Shown here: positions 45,305 through 55,861 of the stretch, in pieces | Numbering within the stretch: position 1 is the first letter of the stretch | Layout: each line of letters starts with the position of its first letter | Assembly (NCBI RefSeq): GCF_954871325.1 | Contig: NC_088776.1 | Location: 33,032,508-33,096,507 of the forward strand | DNA from: Gordionus sp. m RMFG-2023 | Taxonomy: Eukaryota > Nematomorpha > Gordioida > Chordodea > Parachordodidae | DNA: 64,000 nucleotides | Direction of reading: 5' to 3' | Translations under genes and position numbers: made by a program | Notes under the pieces: model-generated | The model's input: only the letters and a program-made list of their open reading frames with translations | Databases searched by the model: none | Told to the model about the DNA's origin: nothing

Positions 45305-45868
45305 ATGCCACTTGTTATAAATGCAACAAAATTGGGCACATTAAAAGAAATAGTGAATTTTATTAATAATAAAACAAACGAATATAATCCAAAATTTTGG
45401 GTAAATGTCAAAATAAACAACAGTGATATAAGAATGGAATTGGATACTGGAGCTGGGGTCAGTATAATTAACGAAATAGATTGGGAAAATAAACTTAATC
45501 ATCCTGAATTAACAAATTGCAAGCTAAAACTTAATAGCTATACAGGAACCAATATACCACTATTAGGTCAGACTATAGTAAAAGTACAATATAAAGGGCG
45601 AACATTAGAACTACCTCTAAAAGGATATACCAAAAATCTAATTGGAAGAAATTGGATAACTAAATTTCTCAAAATGACTGAATTGCCTGAAAGGATCATA
45701 CAAATAAATAATATTAATATACAAAATAAATTTCCTCAATTATTTACCAAAGAATTAGGCTGCTTGAAAGATTTTAAGGCACAAATATATATGAAAAACG
45801 AGAAACCAATTTTCTGTAAATCACGTCCCGTACCATACGCATTAAAAAATAAAGTTGAAGAAGGTTAG
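45305..45868 (+). pseudogene. gypsy gag zinc knuckle remnant and aspartic protease
   Basis: Just before and overlapping the start, another frame gives CYKCNKIGHIKRN, a CCHC knuckle whose last Cys is Asn. The 187-codon frame then encodes WVNVKINNSDIRMELDTGAGVSI with the LDTGA catalytic site of retropepsins, LLGQTIVKV and NLIGRNWI as the flap/second region, and the start of RT (KSRPVPYALKNKVEE). The protease would cleave the polyprotein. The frame closes early with TAG at the RT junction. Confidence 0.85.
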
Positions 45869-46340
45869 ATAAATTGCAAAAAATAGGAGTAATTGAAAAT
45901 TAATCATTCACTTTATGCATCACCCATAGTAATTGTTCAAAAGAAAGATAAAACATTAAGAATTTGCGGGGATTTTAAAAGAACTATAAATCAAAATATT
46001 AATATTGATTCATATCCAATACTAAGAATCCAAGATTTATTAGCCATTTGGGAAAAGGAGAGGGATTTTTAATATTGGATCTCTCAGATGCCTATTTTCA
46101 AATTAAAGTGGGGGAAGTGTTTCAAAAATATCATGTAATCAATACTCATAGAGGATTATTCAAATATACAAGACTACCTTTTGGCATATCGTCTCCTCCT
46201 GCAATATTTTAACGAGCCATCGAGAATTTATTAAAAGATTTTGAAGAAGTAGCTTGTTATTTAGATGATATTATAATAACCGGGAAAAATAATGAGAAAC
46301 ACGAAACAAATTTAAAAACTAAAATGTCTAGATGAAAATG
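45869..46340 (+). pseudogene. gypsy reverse transcriptase, interrupted
   Basis: Pieces in shifting frames: RLDKLQKIGVIEN, then FLILDLSDAYFQI (first catalytic Asp), KYTRLPFGISSPPAIF and CYLDDIIITG (YxDD active site, here YLDD). Stops replace residues in ATATTTTAACGAG and elsewhere. Copies element RNA into DNA when intact. Confidence 0.85.
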
Positions 46341-46439
46341 GAATCAAGCTAAAAATAGAAAAATGTAAATTTTTCAAACAAAATGTCGAATACTTAAGTC
46401 ACAATATTTCAAAAAACGGAATTACAACTACCGAAAAAA

Positions 46440-46910
46440 TACTGAGGAAGTAAAAAAAAAGCACCAGAAACAATGAATTTGAAACAATTACAGTCATTTA
46501 TAGGGTCAGCAACATACTATTCAAAATTTATTTCAAATTTTGCAACCAAAGCCAAACCATTATACAAATTATTAGAAAAGGCAGTTGTTTGGAGATAGAC
46601 TGATGAATGCAAAGACGCGTATAAAAAAATAAAGCAAGAAATAAGTAGTACTACAATATTACATTATATTCCAAAATTACTTATTATATTAGCAACAGAT
46701 GCATCAGCCATAAAAATTGGGGCGGTAATATCACATATAGAAGGGGGTAAGGAGAGACCAATTGTATTCGCTTCAAGAACGCTAAATGCAGCTGAAAAAA
46801 AATTATGGCCAAATAAAAAAGAAGCACTGGCATATTTGGGGTTAAAAAATTCAAAGAATTTATATATGGAAAAAAGTTCACATCATAAACAGACCACAAG
46901 CCATTAATGA
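46440..46910 (+). pseudogene. gypsy RT connection and RNase H
   Basis: LKQLQSFIGSATYYSKFISNFA is the conserved segment after the RT palm. ILATDASAIKIGAVISH gives the first RNase H Asp, and RPIVFASRTLNAAEKK..KKEALA the Glu-containing helix. Broken at the end by frameshift. Confidence 0.85.
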
Positions 46911-47035
46911 GTTTATTTTATCCAAGAAATGATATACCAACAACATCTACTGCCAGAATACAAGGGTTTTATTATTAGCAGGTTACCAATATGAAATAAA
47001 AGTCAATAGTAGTAGACAAATAGCAAATGCTGACA

Positions 47036-48043
47036 TGCTAGATTACCCATAAAGAGAACTCCAATATCAAAAGTAGAAAGGCTAGATCAAATACAGGTGG
47101 GAGAAACACCTTTAAATGCAAACAAAATTGAAAGAGAAACAATGCGAGATGATATACTTTCTAAAGTATACAGATATACAATAGATGGATGGCCAATAAA
47201 TTATGATGCATGTTTATAGGTAGCCAAAGGAGAGAGGAAATTACAACAGAGAGAGATTGTTTATTATGGAGAACTAAAATGATAATACCACAACAATACC
47301 GAAACAACGTGTTGGACATGATACATCAAGGACATATCGGAATAGTAAAAATAAAGATGAGAGCGCAACAATATGCGTGGTGGCCTAATATAAACTAAAA
47401 CATAGAAACATGGGTCGAAAAATGTAGAGAATGCCAGGAACAACACGATATGCCTCAAAAGACAGCAGTTCAAAATTGGCCAAAACCACCAAAAGCATGG
47501 CACCGAGTACATATTGATTATGCTGGACCATTTTAAAATCATTATTGGTTGGTAGTGATAGATGCTAGCAGTCGCTGGCCAGAAATAGTTCCCATGACTA
47601 GCACTACAACCGAAACCACGATTAAAATATTAAGAAATATATTTGCAAGATTCGGATTTCCCAAGATAATCGTTTTTGATAACGGACCCCAATTCAGCAG
47701 CAAAGATTTCAATGATTTTTGTGAAAAAAACAGGATTCGATTAGTGCATGGAAGTCCTTACCATCCTCAGACAAACGGCATGGCCGAACGTGTAGTTCAA
47801 ACTTTTAAACAGAGTATGAATAGAAGAAACGAGAGGGATTTAGAAACCAGTCTAGATATTTTTCTCTACAATTACAAAAATACACCAGGGACAGAAACTG
47901 AACAAAGTTCCGCTGAAATACTACTAAAATTTAAACCTAGAGGATTGTTAGATCAAATATTCGAACGGGGGAGCAAAAAGGAGAAGTTAGAATACCACAA
48001 TCAAAAATTCCAGATAAATGAAAAAGTCGCGTCTTTACTATAA
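47036..48043 (+). pseudogene. gypsy integrase
   Basis: HQGHIGIVKIKMRAQQYAWWPNI and CRECQ form the HHCC zinc domain. The catalytic core shows D in WHRVHIDYAGPF, D in IVFDNGPQFSSKDF and E in HPQTNGMAERVVQTFK, with the 35-residue type spacing. The open frame 47549-48043 covers the core; stops at 47396 and 47536 break the protein upstream. It would insert the cDNA. Confidence 0.9.
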
Positions 48044-48259
48044 TAAAGGAAAAAAATGGGAAGCCATTATTAAAGGCATACTCGGATCACAATGCTCTGG
48101 AGTAAGTATAGCAAGTAATACGATTATACGTCATACGGACCAATTTTGGAAAAGAACCGAAAATATATTAATTGAAGAATACGAATTAGAAGAGAGAACT
48201 GAAGTAGAAGAGAAAACCGAAGAGATGCAAACAAAGAGATAGTAAAAAAAGAAGAGGTA

Positions 48260-48367
48260 ATAAAAAATAACGATTAAATGAATTTAAAGAAGAGGGAGGA
48301 AGAAACAAGTCAAGATCGATATCCCAAAAGGATACGATCGAAACCAGATAGGCTGGGGATAAATGAT
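48260..48367 (+). pseudogene. gypsy polyprotein C-terminus
   Basis: RYPKRIRSKPDRLGINDVY then TAA. This basic R-P-K-R-x-R-x-x-P-x-R-L ending is typical for the last residues of gypsy pol proteins of the K02A2.6-like group. Confidence 0.7.
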
Positions 48368-48524
48368 GTGTATTAAATTGTTGTTTTTGTTATTTGTAAA
48401 ATGTTTATTCTTTTATTATATAATTTGAGATTGATTTGAATAATAAATGATGATTATGATTTTGGATACTAAATAAAAGAATAAACACTTTACAAAAAAT
48501 AAGAAAAACAACAATTTAATACAC
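48368..48524. repeat. foldback at the 3' end of the gypsy element
   Basis: GTGTATTAAATTGTTGTTTTTGTTATTTGTAAAATGTTTATTCTTTTATT (48368-48417) is repeated inverted at 48471-48524 with few changes, separated by ~53 bp. The unit begins TG and ends CA, so it sits where the 3' LTR should start. No matching copy is present at the 5' side. Confidence 0.85.
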
Positions 48525-48529
48525 ATGAG

Positions 48530-48751
48530 TAGTGTTGTTAAACGACTCGTTTTGAGCCAATTTTTAAAAACGGCTAACTCAATATTTTATCCAGATTAAT
48601 TTTGACTAAGCCTCTAGATTACGCTAGTAGATGTCCAAACCTTTGTTCCTTCTACAAGCAAAATCTTCAGGCTTGCTTAATATTATTCTGTATAAAGTAT
48701 TGAGTTAGCCGTTTTTAAAATTCGGCTCAAAACGAGTCGTTTAACAAACTA
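48530..48751. mobile_element. palindromic hAT MITE, type copy, perfect 8-bp TSD
   Basis: 222 bp. Ends TAGTGTTGTTAAACGACTCG and CGAGTCGTTTAACAAACTA; flanks CACATGAG on both sides (48522-48529 and 48752-48759). The arms GAGCCAATTTTTAAAAACGGCTAACTCAATATTTTATCCAGA and their complement make almost the whole element self-complementary. It inserted immediately beside the gypsy foldback. Confidence 0.92.
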
Positions 48752-49109
48752 CACATGAGTAACAATTTATGGTAATAAAGAATACAATTCTAAGTTAATA
48801 TAATATTAATTATTGAAAATTTATATAATTTTAATTATTTTATTAAGCAAAAATTTGTGAATTCTTCTTCTAAAAAGGAGCATTGGCTTTGCTTTGGTGG
48901 CCACTGATCTACTCGATGCTGCACATATTTATTCGCGTTTTTGTCATTAATTTTTGCTGTCTTTTATCACTTGAGATCCAAATTCCTTTTTACCAATGTT
49001 ATAATTGGGAGAAAAATAGCCTAAGCCTATCCTATGCACAGAATGTTCAATCAGAGAGTTTCGGTCATTGAAGGTATAAAGGTGAGATAATTGCACCTTT
49101 TTATTTTAG

Positions 49110-49800
49110 GGCCAACCTCTGACGTAAATCCTTAGATCTAGCAGAGATCCGGTGCCCTAGATTTTTAAAAAAGGCCAAGGCATGAGAGCCGAACGATGTT
49201 AAAGTCGTGGAGATTAATGGTAGGAATGCATAGTTGGCAGGTAGCCATGGCAAAAATTTAGCTAGTTTATTTGCCTCGGCGTCAGTAGATCCCTATTTAT
49301 ATTGGAAGGGGCAAGAGGATTGATGCGTGAGAAACCTCGGGTTAGAAATTCAACTTCTTCCAAGGGATCATGGTAGAACCACTAGGCTGTTTACCATCGG
49401 AATTGTAAAGGCCAGTGGGCTTGAGGGTTGAGATGATGCCAACAGATTTAAGACCTTGGAAATAGTACCGTCGCATTTTGAATGTCTAATGAATCTGCCT
49501 CTACAACGCTTGCAGTGCAAAGAGTGATGGCTTCTGGAGTTGACCGATGTTTGTCAGAGAATACAGTGATAGGGTATCATTATATCGCAATTGAGTCTAA
49601 AATGGCATGACGTAGCTCATCGTTGCTTAAGAGATGGTCAAGATTTCGCCATGGGAAAACCTCAAAAAAATTCGTAGCTGCTACCTGAGAAAATGGAGAA
49701 GAGTAGAGAATGGTTCTCAGGTTGGCTCCTGAATGCAATGAAGTTGCAAACTGTCTTATCCTAATCCTACTGTAGTGCCGATGAGGGAGAATCAACTAAT
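49110..49800 (-). pseudogene. C-terminal region of a non-LTR retrotransposon
   Basis: On the minus strand: LHSGANLRTIL...LDHLLSNDELRHAILDSI, then SLHCKRCRGRFIRHSK, SSPLAFTIPMVNSL-WSLGRS and AEANKLAKFL..NYAFLPL. These follow the order of the C-terminal region seen at 58880-59500 and 55408-55861 (zinc-type H-C-x-x-C-x-G-R-x-x-R-H motif, then the DG-RPDG / W-D region). Frames are broken. Confidence 0.65.
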
Positions 49801-50130
49801 GAGAGATTTGCCGAGATCAATTGCCTGAAAAAACAAGGGGTCAGGATGTTTTGGGAAAAACTTCTTTTGATTTGCTATTATATATTGTCTGATTATAATA
49901 ATTTTTTTGTATTTTTAAGGCACTTTTATGCCTTAATAAATTGTCGCAATTTGCATGTTAAAGTTTTTAGGTTTACATAAATTGTTAAATTTTTATATAA
50001 ATTTGATATTAATGTAGTTCCTACTAATTTATATCCATAAAACAACAATTTTATAAATTTCCGTGATTCATGAGAAATTTAAGTTTACGCCAAATCATAC
50101 TCGGTAAAAATTTTAGGAAAGTCCACCTCG

Positions 50131-52090
50131 CAGTGGCGTCATCGAGCCCCCTGAAAAATTTGAATAGCACCCTGAAGCAAAAATTTTTTTTTTAATGGCT
50201 CCTTAATATCCCCTTTTGAACTAAAAATAAATTTTGATTGCGACCAGAATGATTTCTTTTATAATTCCATTAAGTAATATATAGATTTTATTTTATTATT
50301 TAGAAATTAATAAGACTATTTATATTTTTATTAAATGAATACATTTTAATTACTATATTAGATTAATATATATAAATTATATTTTCATTATGTCATCTTG
50401 CAATCATATTCTGTATTAAAAATATAATATCAATAACTCACTAAATATTAATTTAGCTTAAAAGTTGAAGTTTAATTGACTTTTACTATTTAAATTATTA
50501 TATAACCCTAATTAAATAAATATAATCTTATATTGTTTGAAAATTAACAAATTTAATATTGTAATTAGCCGAGTTCAAAATGACTAATCAACTGTATATT
50601 TATTTTTAAATTTTATTATCATACCTATTCCTAAAAATATTTTCAAGGTCCAAATAAGTATAAGGGATTTCTTTATAAAAAGTTAGTAGACATATACTTT
50701 ATAATCTTCTACTATATACAGTTGTTTATAAGATATTAGATAAAATTCCACTTTTATAGACGTATTTGACAGTTATATAGTATATTACAGTTAATATTAC
50801 AATATATTTTACTAATAAATAGTGTTGATAATAAATATAGTAACAATTTGCATTTAAGTATTTAACGCCATCTATTTAGTAATAAATTATTTTAAAAATT
50901 TAACATTTTATTATTCATTTTACAACAGATGAAATAAACTTGATATCTTTTCTTCTCTTTTTTTACGTGTTTCTAGGAAAGCTATTTTTTTCTTTTTCGA
51001 AAAACAGTTTTGAGTTAAATTTTTAATACAAGTATATTTTTGATATTATTACAAACTACTATTATTTTAAGATATAATATACCAAGGTGGTGCGACAATA
51101 TATAAAATCTTAATTGTTTCATCATTTCATTCTGGTACTTATTTTATAGTTCTATAATATGGCATAATCGCTGTGTAAATAACTTAAGGCTTCAATATAT
51201 TTCATAATTTCATCTAAAGATTTATAGTGTTTTAGTTTTCAATTTATCTAACATAATAAATTCTGATATGAGTTAACATCGTGAGTGTCATAGCTATGAA
51301 TGCAAATTAACCAGCATCTAGTATTTTGGCTATGTAAGTTAAGGTTATTACTATAGCTGTTGAGAGCATATTTTAGATAAGCAATAATGGTCAGCTGTGT
51401 AATCGTTTATATATCATTAAAAATGGAAGATAATCTTATGGAAATTTAATATCTCACAATAATTTTCTCGATTACTTATCTAGCTTCCAACATGTCATCT
51501 ATGTGGAGTGGAAGCTCTAACCATCATATAGTTTTATGAGTTGGATTGGTCGTTTATATTCTCTTCTTCAAGAATTGTTGATTTGGTCAGGCCTATAAAT
51601 TTTTCCTTATTAGTCCATTCTGTAAAACATTGTCTAAAATAGGAGTTATATTAGTTTCATGACCTTTTGTCAATGTAAGTTGCTAATAATTATATTATAT
51701 TTTTTTCCCATTATTAATTGAGGCGTATGTATTAATTAATCTTTTTTAACACTTGTAATTCTTTAGACTCATATTTTTTTTATATCAGCAATCGAAAATA
51801 TTTTAAACTGTAATAAATAGATTTTGTATTAAAAAATATTATTTTTAGAAATGTCTTATATTGTTTAATTATTTATATGCGAGTTTATTTTGTATGCATT
51901 ATATAATAAATGACAAAATATGTTAAGAGTTAGCAAATTTTAAAAAGTATAATATATTAATATAAAACCCAGCCGAAGGCCGGGCAAAAGTGGGCTGAAG
52001 GCACGAAAATTAGTGAATATAGGGGGCTTCACCCCCATAAAATTTTTCCAGTTGAGCTCCCTGAGATTGTAAAGGCTAGCGAAGCCCCTG
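50131..52090. mobile_element. long non-autonomous hAT element
   Basis: Ends CAGTGGCGTCATCGAGCCCC and GGCTAGCGAAGCCCCTG; flanks CCACCTCG (50123-50130) and CGACCTCG (52091-52098), 7 of 8 identical. The left end matches the block at 60358-60560; the right end GAGCTCCCTGAGATTGTAAA matches the inverted left end of 52441-53164. No reading frame of note in 1960 bp of AT-rich interior. Confidence 0.65.
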
Positions 52091-52440
52091 CGACCTCGCC
52101 TGATAATTATTAACTTAATCACAATCATGCAATAACCTATTCCATCGCGTAATTTCACGGTCCAGGCTAACCTCTAATTCTGATAATAAATTATTTAAGT
52201 TAGTTAGATGTGTTAGAAATCATATTCTTAACTTTAATAATTACTTACAACTTTTTCCTTCTTTATACTGAAAAATATTTATCCACTCTATTTATAATCT
52301 CAAATTAAAATATAAACAAATAGTTTAGCATGATTTTATGCATGTTTATCATTTTGAAGTAGGAAGCCAACAATCACTAAATATGAATTCAAAATTAATA
52401 ATATAATAGATTCAAGCCTTTATTTCCAATAAATTCAAAT

Positions 52441-53164
52441 CAGGGGCGTCACTTTTACAATCTCAGAGAGCTCAATTTTTTTTTATAAATTATTTACAAA
52501 ATTAAAGTTCATTTGTTTCTCTATTTGGATAATAGCTAATATAATATATCAAGAAAAGTTTTTAAGGCAAATATAAAAATTGAATTTAGGTAAAAGAATG
52601 AGACTTAACGAAAATGTCTAAAAAAAACATAGTAAAGAGAAACTAGGAAGAAGAAAGAAGGTAAAGGGAGATAAAGGATTATCCGATGAAATATAAAACA
52701 CAAATAATCATGGTAGCATGTCTTTGTTGTAAGATAAATGATTCCATAAGCTAATCAATCTTTTAGCAAATCTGCTCCCGTTAAGGTGGTAATAATGGAG
52801 CTGGTGATTATAAATGAGTAAGAAGTATCTATGGTGCTGTATTTTGGTGATTAGCAGGATTTCTGCAAGGGCGAGGTGGTTGGATGGTGTATTTGGATAA
52901 TGAAGGGGAAGTCCCAAACCAGTAAGTGGCCCTTTGACCAAGGGATTAAGGACATTTTCCTTCGACAATAAATATGCTGGTTGGTTCAAGTCTAGATGGA
53001 ATGCCTCTGGATTTAGGTGTATGCAAAATGATATAATTAAATTTGGTGTGTTGTAGAAAACAGCCTCGACAAAAGCAGCAATGGAGACAAATTTTCAGGC
53101 TCAACAAATTTTTCAGAGGAGTAGAGCCCCTGTACCCCTCCCCCATAGTCAAGTGATGCTACTG
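52441..53164. mobile_element. non-autonomous hAT element
   Basis: Ends CAGGGGCGTCACTTTTACAATC and GTCAAGTGATGCTACTG; flanks ATTCAAAT (52433-52440) and ATTTAAAT (53165-53172), 7 of 8. Minus-strand frames inside (52989-52708, 53152-52946) have no recognisable product. Confidence 0.7.
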
Positions 53165-53172
53165 ATTTAAAT

Positions 53173-54162
53173 ACATCCATAGAGGCTTTACATACTTAAA
53201 ATATATTTAAGAGTTTTCAAATTCATTAAAATTGTATATTTTTGCAACAATATTAATAAATAAAAAAACTTTTTTTTCTTTATGAACAAAATCATATCGC
53301 AGAATTGATTAAATGGTAAAGATCTACAAAGCCCAGCCCACAAGCTAAAAAAATAAAAAAAATTAGAATAGGCAAGGCAAGATATCCTTGCAAGTTAAAT
53401 AAATTAAAAAATGTGGAATCAAATCTGCAAAAAACAATATCATAAAATTACCAAAATCAATGAAATAGTAGATTGATTTTTTAAATTTTATAGCCTATTA
53501 AAATAATATTAAATAACATCCCTAATTACAATCTTTATTCCCAATTGTTAAAATTTCCTGCTTTTCATACTTGCCCCATTTTCTCATGATGACAATCCAT
53601 TTTGATGTGCTCTGATTAATCTCCTTTACTTATTTTACAAGTAAAGTGAATTAATTTTATAGTACTTTAAATATTATGATAGAATTTTTTTTATTATTAA
53701 AAAACTAAAAAAATAATATGTTAAATTTATTAAAATATTTACATAAAATTTTACTGACCTCTAAGATACTGACATATTATTTATATTATTAAAATTAATA
53801 AAATTCTGATAATTTTTATTATAATTGAAGAATTTTTTTAAAATTACTGACAATTTTAAATAATATAGAATATTTGTTAAATCCCACCAATTTGTCAAAT
53901 GTGTGTTAACTGATTTCCAGATTAGAAACCAAGGTCTATCAATAAATATATATCTAGGTTGATTTTACATGTTTTCATCTAAATAAAATTATTAAGAATT
54001 TTTTGTGATATATAATAAGCTTTAATAAATTATAATTCAATTAATAAATATAGATATCACTTATAAAGTTAAAGGAGTTAATAATACATAAATGATAAAT
54101 ACCATGATTTTATTAAAAATATACTGTACATATTTATAAGTACTTTAAAAAGATAAGAATAA
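53173..54162. other. AT-rich intergenic, downstream of APC10
   Basis: No gene seen. The part next to 54162 should hold the 3' UTR of APC10. Confidence 0.4.
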
Positions 54163-54806
54163 TTATCTAATAGAAAAAACATTTGAATTAATATCCAATA
54201 CTGAATTATTTGATACATAATATATTTTTTGACCAAATAATTTAATTTGACGTATATGTGTATCTCTTCCATTTAAATGATTGCCCAGAATAATAATTTG
54301 CAAATGAAATGCATTTATAAAATTATCTTTGATTTTTTTCAAATCATAAATTTTGTATAAATCTATACACATCCACCCATTAGGTTCTACACACTCAAGA
54401 AAATGACAAGTTTGCAGATCATATAGATTAGTTCCATATTTTACTTTAATTCTGATTAAATGTTTAAGCAATTATGTATATTGTTACTTATTTGGAGAAT
54501 AACTCTCATCCAATTTATAATCAATATATATATAAATTTTTGATATAGAAACTCTATAAGGATAAGAAATGTCTATAAAATGAGGTTGTGGTCCACTGGA
54601 TTGCCAAAATGTTTCTAAATTATTGTCTTTTAAATTTTTAACACCATGATCTAAAAAAAATTAAACATGTTTAAAAAAGGGTATTCAATAATACGTATTA
54701 TTCATATACCTATTTTGTAAGAGGATACATTCCAAACACCTACAAGAGTTAAATCTACTAAATTATTTGGCAGAACAGTGGAATTACTCAATATATTAGT
54801 ATTCAT
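54163..54806 (-). CDS. ANAPC10: anaphase-promoting complex subunit 10 (APC10/DOC1), complete
   Basis: Exons 54806-54710, 54650-54488 and 54451-54163 join in frame (phases 1 and 2) across introns of 59 and 36 nt, giving 182 residues; human APC10 has 185. Exon 1 ends VGVWNVSSYKIG, exon 2 carries NNLETFWQSSGPQPHFIDI and YKLDESYSPNK, and exon 3 carries VEPNGWMCI and the diagnostic GNHLNGRDTHIRQIK. These are the jelly-roll DOC-domain signatures that form part of the degron (D-box) receptor with CDC20/CDH1. The protein ends in Ile-Arg, the IR tail that docks on a TPR subunit of the complex. The APC/C ubiquitinates cyclins and securin to drive mitotic exit. No disabling change is visible, so it is very probably functional. 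Confidence 0.93.
54452..54487 (-). other. ANAPC10: 36-nt intron of APC10
   Basis: GTAACAATATACATAATTGC...AATCAG on the sense strand. Its removal joins SYSPN-K to IKVKYG in the phase required by the family alignment. Confidence 0.85.
54651..54709 (-). other. ANAPC10: 59-nt intron of APC10
   Basis: Starts GTATATGAATAATACG and ends TTTAATTTTTTTTAG; removal joins YKIG/D to HGVKNL. Confidence 0.85.
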
Positions 54807-55211
54807 AATGGGAAATACGATTTATCCGAAAATAATTTGCATGGTTTTGACTAGGTATACATCCAGGTATCGTGCAGCATGATATACTTTTTTTTTGTGT
54901 TTTGATGTTTTGTCGCGGGGCTTTTTGCTAAATTTTGCAAGCTTAAAATTTGATTTGGGTATCATCGTCCCTCTAGTTTGTATTTTTTTTAATAGGTGTT
55001 TTGTTGTATTTCTAATTGATTCCCTAAATATTAATTAGCATTTAGCTATTTAAATTTAATTTAAAATAAAAAGCATTTTTTAATTTATTTGTCAAATCTC
55101 TTATAACGTTTCAAAATTATACAAATTTATAATCGCTTCAAATATATTTGTGGCCATTTTAAGTCATTTGACGTTTTTTCATAAATGTTCATACGAAGAG
55201 GTGGACCCTAA
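54807..55211. other. upstream region of APC10
   Basis: Presumed promoter and 5' UTR of APC10 in the first part. Nothing specific recognised. CCAATAAT near 55211 precedes the next repeat. Confidence 0.3.
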
Positions 55212-55312
55212 CCAATAATATTATAAATATGTAAATAATATTATAAATATGTAAATAATATTATAAATATGTAAATAATATTATAAATATGTAAATAATA
55301 TTATAAATATAT
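55212..55312. repeat. 20-bp tandem repeat, five units
   Basis: ATAATATTATAAATATGTAA repeated perfectly, the last unit drifting into ATATATAAATTATA. Confidence 0.9.
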
Positions 55313-55407
55313 ATAAATTATACTATATTAATTATGTAAATAATATTAATTATTATATTATAATTAAATCCTATTAAATATTACAATTATATATTACTAA
55401 AAGACAC

Positions 55408-55861
55408 GGCCTAAACTGCTCCCGTAGCCAAGGTCGCCACCTTCGGCATAAAGCAATAAATAAAATAATCCATAACGCTCTCAATAAAGCTAAAATTCCT
55501 AACATTCTAGAACCAACAAACTCTACAAGATAATCTCAGACCTGACGGTTTAACCTGCATCCCATGGTCCAATGGGAAATCCCTAATTTGGGACGCTACC
55601 TGTGTCTCTTCCTTTCCCTCATCAATTAATTCAAATCCTCTTACTAATGGCGAAAATAAAAAAATCAATAAATACTCAATATTAAATAATTTTATTTTTC
55701 AACCCATAGTCATCACAACTAATGGTAATTTCTCCCAATCAACATATTCATTTTTAAAAATTTTAGCACGTAAGATTTTTAACATAACAAACGAAAAACG
55801 CGAGTCAATCTTCCTAAAACAAAAAATACAATTTTTAAACATAATTATACATGTTTTTTAG
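55408..55861 (+). pseudogene. C-terminal fragment of a non-LTR retrotransposon
   Basis: First frame: GLNCSRSQGRHLRHKAINKI and KAKIPNILEPTN; after one frameshift NLRPDGLTCIPWSNGKSLIW followed by DATCVSSF, then a long open tail to TAG at 55859-55861. The RPDG...W..G..L.WDAT motif is the conserved end of an RT family found in many invertebrates; RPD and the downstream WD could be catalytic residues of a restriction-like endonuclease, which is inference. 5'-truncated copy, distinct from the 56543 copy. Confidence 0.75.

Larger units (their letters stand above)
44886..48367 (+). mobile_element. Ty3/gypsy retrotransposon, broken
   Basis: Contains in order a misplaced integrase fragment (44886-45250), a zinc knuckle, protease, reverse transcriptase, RNase H, integrase and the terminal RYPKRIRSKPDRLG peptide followed by TAA at 48366. 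Protease-RT-RH-IN order is diagnostic of Ty3/gypsy. There are several stops and frameshifts. A 70-bp direct repeat (GTAACAATTTATGGTAATAAAGAATACAATT...) lies outside both ends at 44813-44880 and 48765-48834. Confidence 0.88.

Noticed and set aside
49580-49795. Independent small minus-strand gene
   Set aside because: Its motif order and neighbouring frames fit the C-terminal part of a non-LTR retrotransposon.
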